Under the pieces are notes generated by a model. The model made no database searches. It saw nothing but the letters and a program-made list of their open reading frames with translations, and was not told the origin of the DNA. Made by a program: the position numbers and the translations under genes. From Verrucomicrobiota bacterium (GTDB taxonomy: Bacteria; Verrucomicrobiota; Verrucomicrobiia; Verrucomicrobiales; Verrucomicrobiaceae), in NCBI GenBank assembly GCA_025360015.1, contig JANYCZ010000024.1, forward strand, positions 1 through 64,000: a DNA stretch of 64,000 bases. The letters run 5' to 3'. This document shows, one piece after another, positions 16,453 through 23,600 of the stretch; position 1 is the first letter of the stretch; each line of letters begins with the position of its first letter.

Positions 16453-17817
16453 TTAAGAAATGATTCCCTTCACGACTTTGCCATCCTTGACGATCTCGAT
16501 GGGGCGGGTGCCGCCGAAGGCCATGAGTTCTTCGTTGGAGTCGATGCCGAGCTGGTGGTACACGGTGGCGAGGAAGTCTTCGAGTTTTACTTCATCGCGG
16601 GCGGGTTCGGCGGAGGTGGCGTCTGAGGCACCGTAGATCTGGCCGCGGGTGATCCCGCCACCGGCGAGGAGCATGGAATAGACGCGGGCCCAGTGGTCGC
16701 GACCATTGCTCATGTTTACCTTTGGCGTGCGGCCGAACTCGGTGGTGACCATGACGAGGGTGCTGTCGAGCATGCCGCGCTGATCGAGGTCGGTGATAAG
16801 GCCGCTGATGGCGTGATCGAGCGCGGGCATGAATTCGGTGCAGGTGCCTTTGATGTCCACGTGCGAGTCCCAGGAGCCGTAGTTCACACTGACGAAGCGC
16901 ACGCCGGACTCCACGAGGCGCCGTGCGAGGAGGAGGCGCTCGCCGACGGCGGCGGGGGCGCGTTGTTTTAGCTCGTAGTTGCGGCCGTAGAGATCGCGCG
17001 TGGCGTCGTTTTCATCGGCGAGGGAGAAGGCTTTGCGGGCGGAGTCGGAGGTGAGGAGGGAGTAGGCGCTTTTGTAAAAGTCATCCATCGTGTTCAGCTT
17101 GTCGATGTCGGCATCGAGTTTGCGGAGCTGGCCTTCGACGATATCGCGGGCGGCCTTGCGGCGTTCGAATTGCTGCATGGAGACGCCGTCGGGGATGCTG
17201 AAGTCGCGCACTTTGAACTCGCCCTTGGCACCGGGGTCGGCGTTGAGCTGGAAGGGGCCGTACTTGCTGCTGAGGAAGCCGGTGCCGCCTTCGAAGCCGC
17301 GCATGGCGGGGATGGCCACGTAGGGTGGCATGCCTTTGCGGATGCCCATGAGGTGTGAGACGACGCTGCCCATCTGCGGGTAGTCGATGACGGTGGTGGG
17401 TGTGTAGCCGGTGTAGAGGTGGTAGGTGGCCTGCTGGTGATCGGGGATCTTGCCAGTGACGGAGCGGACGATGGTGAGCTTGTCGGCGACCTTGGAGAGG
17501 CGGGTGAAGTTCTCGCTGAGGACCTCGCCGGTGTTGGTTTTGGCGACGCCGAAGCCGCCGCGGTATTCGGTGGGGGCTTCGGGTTTGGGGTCCCAGGATT
17601 CCTGCTGGGCCATGCCGCCGGGGAGATGGAGATGGATGATGCTCTTGGCTTTGCCTTCTTTAAAGAAGCCTGGCTCGACGGTGGCGCGGGCTTCGTGTTT
17701 GAGAAGATCGGCCATGCTGAGGCCGAGGGCGCTGCAGAAGCCGATGCGCATGGCTTCGCGGCGGTGCAGGTTCATGCGGTGGAAGCCGGTGCAGCCGGAG
17801 GTAGAGGACGCTTTCAT
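16453..17817 (-). CDS. DUF1501 protein, exported (Tat-like signal)
   Basis: A 454-aa DUF1501 (sulfatase/alkaline phosphatase-fold related) protein. The N-terminus has CTGFHRMNLHRREAMRIGF, the RR-containing Tat-type signal normal for this family. Family landmarks seen: IHLHLPGGMAQQESWDPKP, SENFTRLSKVADKLTIVRS, DHQQATYHLYTGY, PQMGSVVSHL, VNYGSWDSHVD and VTTEFGRTPKVN with NGRDHW. It is the first gene of the minus-strand operon. The first ATG is taken as start because the Cys-x-Gly stretch before the RR is conserved in homologues; an internal ATG (17775) is an alternative. No Shine-Dalgarno is seen. Catalytic activity is not established for this family. Confidence 0.9.
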   Translation of the reverse strand: MKASSTSGCTGFHRMNLHRREAMRIGFCSALGLSMADLLKHEARATVEPGFFKEGKAKSIIHLHLPGGMAQQESWDPKPEAPTEYRGGFGVAKTNTGEVLSENFTRLSKVADKLTIVRSVTGKIPDHQQATYHLYTGYTPTTVIDYPQMGSVVSHLMGIRKGMPPYVAIPAMRGFEGGTGFLSSKYGPFQLNADPGAKGEFKVRDFSIPDGVSMQQFERRKAARDIVEGQLRKLDADIDKLNTMDDFYKSAYSLLTSDSARKAFSLADENDATRDLYGRNYELKQRAPAAVGERLLLARRLVESGVRFVSVNYGSWDSHVDIKGTCTEFMPALDHAISGLITDLDQRGMLDSTLVMVTTEFGRTPKVNMSNGRDHWARVYSMLLAGGGITRGQIYGASDATSAEPARDEVKLEDFLATVYHQLGIDSNEELMAFGGTRPIEIVKDGKVVKGIIS

Positions 17818-17930
17818 GGGTGGAGAGAGATGGCGGGAAAGGTGCGGTTAGGATTTACTGATTGAGATGGGGGTTCCTTGCGGGACCCCGAGAACTCGGG
17901 GGGGGCGATGATGCGTGTGAGAGGTTTGGT

Positions 17931-17959
17931 TTTTGGCAAAGGAATGAAGGAGCAAGGGA
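17931..17959 (-). repeat. 29-bp direct repeat, copy B
   Basis: Identical over 29 bp to 13902-13930. Here it is 114 bp upstream of the DUF1501 start and is not followed by a start codon, so it is either a duplicated leader remnant or a dispersed repeat. Confidence 0.75.
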
Positions 17960-18087
17960 ATGGGGAGAGAGTTGATGGATCAGCTCTGGGTGGTGGTGAG
18001 CATTGAGTTGAGGTCCATGGGAGGTGACCGCGGCGCTGGCATGCCTCCGACATGCGATCTTGAGGGGGCGTAAGAGTGGCAAGCTTT

Positions 18088-18109
18088 CCAGGGGGCATTC
18101 GCCCCCTGG
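18088..18109. repeat. Palindromic hairpin, 9-bp perfect stem
   Basis: CCAGGGGGC pairs with GCCCCCTGG around an ATTC loop. A second hairpin (TGATCC with GGATCA) follows 10 bp later. The pair looks like a repetitive extragenic palindrome unit. Confidence 0.6.
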
Positions 18110-18231
18110 CTACCTTCTGTGATCCTTTCAGGATCAGGCGCAGCATAGACCGTATTTGTCCGATTGATGTCTTCCACCTGCTGCGATCATGTGAGCTTTG
18201 CAAAGGCGGGCGGAGCGTTTCATAGTGGGGG

Positions 18232-18987
18232 ATGAATTTGAATCTTGAAGGGCAGTCGGTTGCTGTGTTTGGAGCTGCGCGGGGTATTGGGCGGGCGATT
18301 GCGGATGGGTTTGTGGCGGAGGGGTGCGCGGTGCGGGGGTTTGACCGGGAGAAGGGGGCGGATTTTATCGCTGCGGGGGATGTGGCTGACTATGAGGCGG
18401 TGAAGGGTTTTGCGGGGGAGCTTGAGAGGGTGGATCATGTGGTTTTTTGCGTGGGCATTGGGTCGGGGAAGTTTGGGTTTCCGTTTTGGAATCTGGAGCC
18501 TGCGGACTGGGCGCGGGTGCTGGAGGTCAACCTGATCGGCGCAGTGAATGTGGCGCATGCGTTTGCGCCGAGGCTGATCGAGAGCGGCGGGGGATCGATG
18601 CTGTTTCTTGTATCCGTGGCAGGGCAGATGGGATCGCAGACGGATCCGCCGTACAGTGCTTCGAAGGCGGCGCTGATCAACTTCACGCAGTGCGCGGCGA
18701 AGGATCTGGGGCCGCACAACGTGCGGGTGAACGCGCTGGCGCCGGGGATGGTGAAGACGGAGCTGAATCAGTCAATCTGGGCGGCAGGGCAGAAGAAGCT
18801 GCCGGAGTCAGAGCGGCGGAGTTTTGATGAGTGGGCGGCGGAGAAGATCAAGAAGGTGTCACACCTGGGCCGCTGGCAGATGCCGGAGGAGTATGCGGCG
18901 ATGGCGACGTTTTTGGCGTCAGATCATGCGAAGAACATCACGGGGCAGACGATCAATATTGATGGTGGGCAGGTGATGCATGCCTGA
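18232..18987 (+). CDS. Short-chain dehydrogenase/reductase (SDR)
   Basis: A 251-aa classical SDR oxidoreductase using NAD(P)H. The cofactor-binding motif is GAARGIG (residues 14-20). Catalytic residues are Ser128 in LVSVAG, Tyr141 and Lys145 in YSASK. The usual NNAG motif is replaced by CVGIGSG, a mild deviation. The C-terminus ITGQTINIDGGQ is typical of 3-oxoacyl-ACP reductase or sugar-alcohol dehydrogenase SDRs. A G-rich stretch precedes the ATG. The neighbouring dehydrogenases (19.1-21 kb) suggest a role in hydroxyacid or sugar acid metabolism, but the substrate is open. Confidence 0.9.
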   Translation: MNLNLEGQSVAVFGAARGIGRAIADGFVAEGCAVRGFDREKGADFIAAGDVADYEAVKGFAGELERVDHVVFCVGIGSGKFGFPFWNLEPADWARVLEVNLIGAVNVAHAFAPRLIESGGGSMLFLVSVAGQMGSQTDPPYSASKAALINFTQCAAKDLGPHNVRVNALAPGMVKTELNQSIWAAGQKKLPESERRSFDEWAAEKIKKVSHLGRWQMPEEYAAMATFLASDHAKNITGQTINIDGGQVMHA

Positions 18988-19034
18988 GGAGGAAGGCGCG
19001 CGGAAATTGCGTGAGGTGCGGAGTGCAGGGTGTA

Positions 19035-19063
19035 GGCGGAGCGCCGCACAGAGGACTGTGCGG
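19035..19063. repeat. Palindromic dispersed repeat, copy 1
   Basis: A 29-bp sequence identical to 27027-27055. It contains a perfect 8-bp hairpin, CCGCACAG with CTGTGCGG around AGGA. It lies in the gap after the SDR gene, as a REP-like element. Confidence 0.75.
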
Positions 19064-19126
19064 ACCACTTTGCTGGCGCATGTGCGGCGCGCTGTGAGTG
19101 GTGGGATGATTTTTCGAATTCGTTTG

Positions 19127-19150
19127 AAAGCGAACTTGGGGGTTCGCTTT
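19127..19150 (-). terminator. Hairpin at the 3' end of the NAD-binding dehydrogenase gene
   Basis: AAAGCGAAC (19127-19135) pairs with GTTCGCTTT (19142-19150) around a 6-nt loop, overlapping the TAA stop of the minus-strand gene. No strong U-tract follows, so termination efficiency is uncertain. It also serves as the boundary to the converging SDR gene. Confidence 0.5.
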
Positions 19151-20021
19151 ACTCGTAGAGGCGGAAGAGGCCGCTGTGGTCGAGGTCGCCGAGGTGTTTT
19201 TCGTGGACGAATTTTTCCCACTGGGCGAGGGAATTTTTCAGGGTGGGGGAGTCGAGGCCGACGGAGTAGGCGAGCTGGGACATGAGGCGGACGTCTTTGA
19301 GCTGGAGGGTGGCGCGGCCGCCGGGGGCGAAGTCGCGGCGGACCATGCGGTCGCCATGGAGATCGAGGATGCGGCTTTCGGCGAAGCCGCCGAGGAGGGC
19401 TTTTCGGACGAGGGCGGGATCGACGCCGGAGAGCTCGGCCATGCGGAGGGCCTGGGCGACGGCATCGATGGTCTGAGCGACGATGAGCTGATTGGCCAAT
19501 TTGGTGACTTGCCCGCTGCCGACGGAGCCGAGGTGGGTGATGTTTTTGCCGACGGCCTGGAAGATGGGGAGGGCGCGCTGGAAATTGGCCTCGCTACCGC
19601 CGGCCATGATGGTGAGTGTGGCGGCCTCTGCGCCGACCTGGCCGCCGGAGACGGGGGCATCGACCCAGTTCACGCGTTCGGCCCATTGCTTGGTTTCTGG
19701 GACGCCGGTGGTGCCGAAGTCGATGATGAGGGCGTCTGGGTGCAGGCCTTCGATGAGGCCGCCGGGGCCGAAAACGATGCTTTCGACAACATCAGTCATG
19801 GTGAGATTGATGCAGATGACGCCGGGGCCGATCTCGCGGGCGAGTTCGGGGAGGGTGGCGGCGCGGCGCATGCCGATGGCGACGGCGGCCTCTGCGGGTG
19901 CGGGGCTGCGATTCCAGACGACGACGTCGGCTCCGGCTTCATGGAGGTGGCGTGCATTGGCGCGGCCCATGTTGCCGAGTCCGACGAATCCGATCTTGTG
20001 TCCTGTGAGAGGCTTGCTCAT
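19149..20021 (-). CDS. NAD(P)-binding hydroxyacid dehydrogenase (3-hydroxyisobutyrate / L-threonate dehydrogenase-like)
   Basis: A 290-aa beta-hydroxyacid dehydrogenase. The Rossmann motif is FVGLGNMG (GxGxxG at 14-19). The substrate-binding motif DAPVSGG (121-127) and catalytic Lys174 in SGQVTKLANQ are present. C-terminal helical domain contains LKDVRLM. The family includes 3-hydroxyisobutyrate, tartronate-semialdehyde and L-threonate dehydrogenases (LtnD). Its partner 57 bp away, transcribed in the opposite direction, is D-erythronate dehydrogenase-like; both families act in four-carbon acid sugar catabolism, so a C4 sugar acid substrate is plausible. Length is normal. Confidence 0.88.
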   Translation of the reverse strand: MSKPLTGHKIGFVGLGNMGRANARHLHEAGADVVVWNRSPAPAEAAVAIGMRRAATLPELAREIGPGVICINLTMTDVVESIVFGPGGLIEGLHPDALIIDFGTTGVPETKQWAERVNWVDAPVSGGQVGAEAATLTIMAGGSEANFQRALPIFQAVGKNITHLGSVGSGQVTKLANQLIVAQTIDAVAQALRMAELSGVDPALVRKALLGGFAESRILDLHGDRMVRRDFAPGGRATLQLKDVRLMSQLAYSVGLDSPTLKNSLAQWEKFVHEKHLGDLDHSGLFRLYE

Positions 20022-20078
20022 GTCCGGACGAACTCACATCAGGCCGTGCCTGATGGCAAACACCTTCCCAACCTACTT

Positions 20079-21047
20079 ATGAAAATCATTATCACAGGCG
20101 GCGGCGGCTTCCTTGGCTCACAGCTTGCGCAGAAACTTCTGGAACGCGGCACGTGGTGCGGCAAGGCGATCACGGAGATGGTGCTGCTGGATGCGTTTTT
20201 TCGTGGGGAGCCGACGGATGCGCGGGTGAAGCATGTGCAAGGTGACATTGGCGACCGGGCGACGGTGCTGGCGGCGACGGGAGCGAAGTTTGATGTGATC
20301 TTTCACCTGGCCTCGATGGTGAGCGGGGAGTGCGAGGAGCGGTTTGATGATGCGATGCGGGTGAATCTGGATGGCGGACGCAATGTGTTTGAAGCGGCGC
20401 GCGCGGCGGAAGGGCGGCCACGGGTGGTGTTTGCGAGCAGCGTGGCGGTCTATGGAGGCATCGACATGTCGCAGCTGATGTCTGACCTGACGAAGCAACT
20501 GCCGCAGACGACCTACGGGATGACTAAGGCGATGTGCGAGATGATGGTGAATGACCACACGCGCAAAGGGCACTTTGATGGGCGCAGTGTGAGACTGCCG
20601 ACGGTGATCGTGCGGCCGGGCAAGCCGAATGCTGCTGCATCGAGCTGGGCGAGCGGGATGTTTCGTGAGCCGCTAAATGGTGAGGCGTGCATGCTGCCGA
20701 TCCGGCGGGAGCAACCGCACCCGATGACGGGATATCGGACGGTGATTGAATCGTTCATCGCGTTTAGTGAGGTACCGGAGGAGAAGCTGGGCAAGGACCG
20801 CGCGTATGTGCTGCCTGCGCACCGGGTGACGCCGCAGATTGCTGAGAAGGTGATTCAGGAAGTGGCGGCGGAGCGGGGGATCACGCTGGGGCCGATTGTG
20901 GATGCGTTTGATGCGCGGATTCAGGGGATCGTGGACAACTGGCCGCAGCAGGTGGATGGGACGCGTGCGGAGGCCATCGGGCTGCCGAGGCCGCCAGAGC
21001 TGAAGGTGATTGTGGAACAATATGTCGCGGACTTTGGAATGAAGTAA
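20079..21047 (+). CDS. denD: NAD-dependent epimerase/dehydratase, D-erythronate dehydrogenase-like
   Basis: A 322-aa extended SDR. The start is the ATG giving MKIIITGGGGFLG (Rossmann motif TGGGGFLG, residues 6-13); the reading frame is also open upstream because it overlaps the neighbouring gene. Catalytic residues are Tyr146 and Lys150 (YGMTK), with Ser in FASSVAVYG. Conserved C-terminal pieces such as TVIVRPGKPNAAASSWASG and PMTGYRTVIESF match D-erythronate dehydrogenase (DenD) and relatives, which oxidise D-erythronate. The gene symbol is proposed on these motifs; an unrelated sugar-nucleotide epimerase is the main alternative. The leader has no Shine-Dalgarno. Confidence 0.78.
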   Translation: MKIIITGGGGFLGSQLAQKLLERGTWCGKAITEMVLLDAFFRGEPTDARVKHVQGDIGDRATVLAATGAKFDVIFHLASMVSGECEERFDDAMRVNLDGGRNVFEAARAAEGRPRVVFASSVAVYGGIDMSQLMSDLTKQLPQTTYGMTKAMCEMMVNDHTRKGHFDGRSVRLPTVIVRPGKPNAAASSWASGMFREPLNGEACMLPIRREQPHPMTGYRTVIESFIAFSEVPEEKLGKDRAYVLPAHRVTPQIAEKVIQEVAAERGITLGPIVDAFDARIQGIVDNWPQQVDGTRAEAIGLPRPPELKVIVEQYVADFGMK

Positions 21048-21084
21048 GCTTTGCCGTGACCGTGGATCGCGGTAGCCTCGTGGC

Positions 21085-22086
21085 ATGAGTGAGATACGAC
21101 CTTTTGCGAATGCGCCGCAGATCAGCTTCAACCCGCGCCTAATCCTTTCGGGGCTGGTGGGCCTGTTTTTAGCGGTCGGCGTTTTCTCGGGGGTGTACCA
21201 GGTGCCGGCGGAGTCGGTGGCGGTGGTGCAGCGCTTTGGCGGTTACTTGAAGACGGAAACTCCGGGTCTGCATTTCAAGCTGCCGTGGGGAGTCGACCGG
21301 GTCACCGAGGTGGAGATTTTGCGGCAGCAGAAGCTGGAGTTTGGCTTTGCCACGCGGGGAGCGACCAACCCGTACCAGTCCGTGGACTATCGTGAGCAAG
21401 AAGGTGAGAAGACCATGGTCACCGGAGATCTGAACACGGCGCTGGTGGAATGGGTGGTGCAGTACCACATCAGCGATCCGGTGGCGTATGTGTTCAACTT
21501 CCGCGAGCCGGTGCCGACGCTGCGCGACCTTTCCCAAGCGGTGATGCGCGAGGTGGTGGGTGACCGTACCGTGGATGAAGTGCTCACCATTGGCCGTCAG
21601 GAGATGGAAACCAAGTGCGCGGAACGCCTGCGTGAACTGGTGGCCGCGCTGAACATGGGGGTGCGCATTGATCAGATCCAGCTCGGCAACATCAATCCGC
21701 CTTCTGATGTGCAGGCGAGCTTCAGCGATGTGAACCGCGCCAAGCAGGAGAAGGAGTCGGCCATCAACACGGCCAGCGGGAATTATTACCAGATCATCCC
21801 CAAAGCGCGGGGTGAAGCGGAGCAGAAGATCAAAGGCGCGGAAGGCTACACTGCCAAACGCGTCAATGAAGCGGAAGGTGATGCCGCGCGTTTCAAGTCG
21901 GTGCTGGCCGAATATTTGAAGGCACCCGAGGTGACCAAGAAGCGCCTGTATTTGGAAACGATGAGCGAGGTGCTGGCGCTGGTGCCGGGCAAGATCATCC
22001 TGGATGAAAAAGCCTCCTCGTTTCTGCCGCTCATGAATCTCCGCCAGGCGGCAACGCCAACAACGACTGCTCCTGCCACACGATGA
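21085..22086 (+). CDS. hflK: HflK-like SPFH/band-7 membrane protein
   Basis: A 333-aa SPFH protein. One N-terminal transmembrane segment (about residues 19-37) is followed by the band-7 domain, including AVVQRFGGY, PGLHFKLPWGVD and the conserved AVMREVVGDRT. It should form a complex with HflC and modulate the FtsH protease. The stop overlaps the hflC start by ATGA, a standard arrangement. The C-terminus is Ala/Thr-rich (TPTTTAPATR). Confidence 0.93.
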   Translation: MSEIRPFANAPQISFNPRLILSGLVGLFLAVGVFSGVYQVPAESVAVVQRFGGYLKTETPGLHFKLPWGVDRVTEVEILRQQKLEFGFATRGATNPYQSVDYREQEGEKTMVTGDLNTALVEWVVQYHISDPVAYVFNFREPVPTLRDLSQAVMREVVGDRTVDEVLTIGRQEMETKCAERLRELVAALNMGVRIDQIQLGNINPPSDVQASFSDVNRAKQEKESAINTASGNYYQIIPKARGEAEQKIKGAEGYTAKRVNEAEGDAARFKSVLAEYLKAPEVTKKRLYLETMSEVLALVPGKIILDEKASSFLPLMNLRQAATPTTTAPATR

Positions 22087-23141
22087 AAGCCCCCCTCCTT
22101 TTGATAGTTGTCCTCGGCCTGATCTTCCTGGCAAGCAACGGTCTGTACACCGTGAGCGAGACGGAGCAGGTGGTGATCACCCAGTTCGGCATGCCGGTGG
22201 GAGAGTCGATCAAAAAAGCCGGTCTTCACTGGAAGACGCCTTTTGTGCAGACGATCAACCGGCTGGACAAGCGGGTGCTGGAGTGGGACGGCCCCTCCGC
22301 CAACATGACGACGAAGGACAAGGTCATCGTGGTGGTGGATGTGTTTGGCCGCTGGGAGATCAGCGATCCACTGGTGTTTTTCCGCCAGCTCACGGATGAG
22401 CGCCGGGCGCTGTCGCGGCTGGATGACATCCTGGCGAGTGAGACGCGCATCGTGATTGCGAAGCATGATTTCATCGAAGCGGTGCGCACGACGAAGGACC
22501 GCAAAGCGATCCGTGATGTGGCGAATACGACCACGACGGGCAGCGCGCCGTCCAGTGCGGATTCGCGTCTGGGTGTGCTGCCGCCGATTACCTTCGGGCG
22601 TGTGGAGCTTGAGGCGGAGGTGCTGAAGAATGCGATCCCGAAGATCGAGGGCTATGGCATCCGGCTGCTGGATGTGCGCTTCAAACGCATCGACTACGAT
22701 GCCTCGGTGAGCCTGTCGATCCACCAGCGCATGATTTCCGAGCGCGAGCAGATCGCGAAGCTGCACCGCGCTGAAGGCGAAGGTGAAGCGGCGAAGATCA
22801 ATGGCGAGCGTGAGCGCGATCTGGCGACCATTGAGTCTGAAGCGTATCGCAAGGTGCAGGAGATGGAAGGTTCGGCGGATGCGAAGGCGACGGAGATTTA
22901 TGCGAAGGCGTACAATCAGACGCCGGAAGCGGCGCAGCTGTTTGAGTTCCTCAAGACGATGGAGACTTACAAGATGCTGATTACTCCTGACACGACGATG
23001 GTCTTTACGACGGACAGCGAGTTGTTTCGCTTTTTGAAATCGAGCAATCCGCAGGCTGCCAAGCCGGCGGCGGGGGCTGCGGCGAGCGGGGAGTTTACGC
23101 CGCTGCACAAGCTGCCGACGCTGCTGGAAGTGGGGCGGTGA
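22083..23141 (+). CDS. hflC: HflC-like SPFH/band-7 membrane protein
   Basis: A 352-aa SPFH protein. An N-terminal hydrophobic segment (residues 5-20) precedes the band-7 domain, which starts with VSETEQVVITQFG and continues to FGRWEISDPL. A coiled-coil region rich in Ala, Glu and Arg (AEGEGEAAKINGERERDL) is typical of HflC. C-terminal Ala-rich segment is less conserved. Translation is coupled to hflK by a 4-bp overlap. Confidence 0.93.
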   Translation: MKAPLLLIVVLGLIFLASNGLYTVSETEQVVITQFGMPVGESIKKAGLHWKTPFVQTINRLDKRVLEWDGPSANMTTKDKVIVVVDVFGRWEISDPLVFFRQLTDERRALSRLDDILASETRIVIAKHDFIEAVRTTKDRKAIRDVANTTTTGSAPSSADSRLGVLPPITFGRVELEAEVLKNAIPKIEGYGIRLLDVRFKRIDYDASVSLSIHQRMISEREQIAKLHRAEGEGEAAKINGERERDLATIESEAYRKVQEMEGSADAKATEIYAKAYNQTPEAAQLFEFLKTMETYKMLITPDTTMVFTTDSELFRFLKSSNPQAAKPAAGAAASGEFTPLHKLPTLLEVGR

Positions 23142-23191
23142 GGAGCTGAGCCGGACGGGCGTTCTCCTTCACTAAGCTACGGAGGACAGGA

Positions 23192-23225
23192 AAGCCCGAA
23201 CCACGAACGAACAAGCGGACCGGCT
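23192..23225. repeat. 34-bp degenerate repeat, copy 1
   Basis: Begins AAGCCCGAACCACGAAC. Copy 2 is at 23520-23553; the two differ at four positions. A shortened relative (CCCGAACTACGA) is at 33244. Confidence 0.65.
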
Positions 23226-23239
23226 AAAGCCGAGACTAC
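23220..23239. repeat. CCGGCT/AAGCCG hairpin repeat, copy 1
   Basis: Matches 33109-33128 at 18 of 20 positions. The core is CCGGCT plus AAGCCG followed by GACTAC, a short hairpin element seen in intergenic regions of this window. Confidence 0.6.
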
Positions 23240-23407
23240 GGAACAGTGCTGGGTGAATCGTGAATGAAGAACCAAGCATGTGATGTCTGTCACTAAAGCG
23301 AAGGCAGACTGCCGTAGGCAGCCCGAAGGGCGAACGCAGTGAGTCAAAGGTAAAGGTGTGGGGGCATCGCCATGCTGGCGAAGAGTGCGCGTCGTCCCCT
23401 CACCCTG

Positions 23408-23463
23408 CCCTCTCCCCGAAGGAAAATATTAGTTGTCGTCGTGCGTCAGGGGCGGGGAGAGGG
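23408..23463. repeat. CCCTCTCCCC/GGGGAGAGGG inverted repeat
   Basis: 10-bp arms at 23408-23417 and 23454-23463 flank a 36-bp loop. A related element with 9-bp arms is at 35952-36003. Both are preceded by CCCTCACCC and lie in gaps. Confidence 0.7.
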
Positions 23464-23519
23464 AGAACCGCTTTGGCTGCCGTGGATTTATCGGACACAT
23501 CATTATTTAAGGCGCTCTG

Positions 23520-23553
23520 AAGCCCGAACTACGAACGAAGAAATGGACCGGCT
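23520..23553. repeat. 34-bp degenerate repeat, copy 2
   Basis: See the copy at 23192-23225. This one lies 47 bp upstream of the sulfatase start. Confidence 0.65.
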
Positions 23554-23600
23554 CCAACGACGAGCAAGATGTCTCCTTCCCCGGCGTTTCACCCGGTCGC

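Larger units (their letters stand above)
17818..18231. other. Intergenic region with repeats and two hairpins
   Basis: This 414-bp gap between the divergent DUF1501 and SDR genes carries the second copy of the 29-bp repeat, a perfect 9-bp hairpin (18088-18109) and a smaller TGATCC/GGATCA hairpin (18120-18136). An open frame on the minus strand lacks coding character. The promoters of both flanking genes must lie here but none is convincing. Confidence 0.6.
23142..23600. other. Intergenic region with dispersed repeats
   Basis: A 459-bp gap between hflC and a sulfatase. It contains two copies of a 34-bp degenerate repeat (23192-23225 and 23520-23553, 30 of 34 positions equal), a GCCG-hairpin copy (23220-23239) and a C-rich/G-rich long-loop hairpin (23408-23463). 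No gene is seen; the sulfatase promoter should lie near the right end. Confidence 0.65.

Noticed and set aside
17814-18203. 129-aa minus-strand frame in the DUF1501/SDR gap
   Set aside because: Contains repeat-derived sequence, no family motif, and no supporting start.
19176-20078. Long plus-strand frame upstream of denD
   Set aside because: It is the opposite strand of the dehydrogenase at 19149-20021; only the part from 20079 matches a protein family.
23142-23600. CRISPR-like direct repeats
   Set aside because: Only two copies of the 34-bp element, far apart and with no regular spacers; no cas genes.
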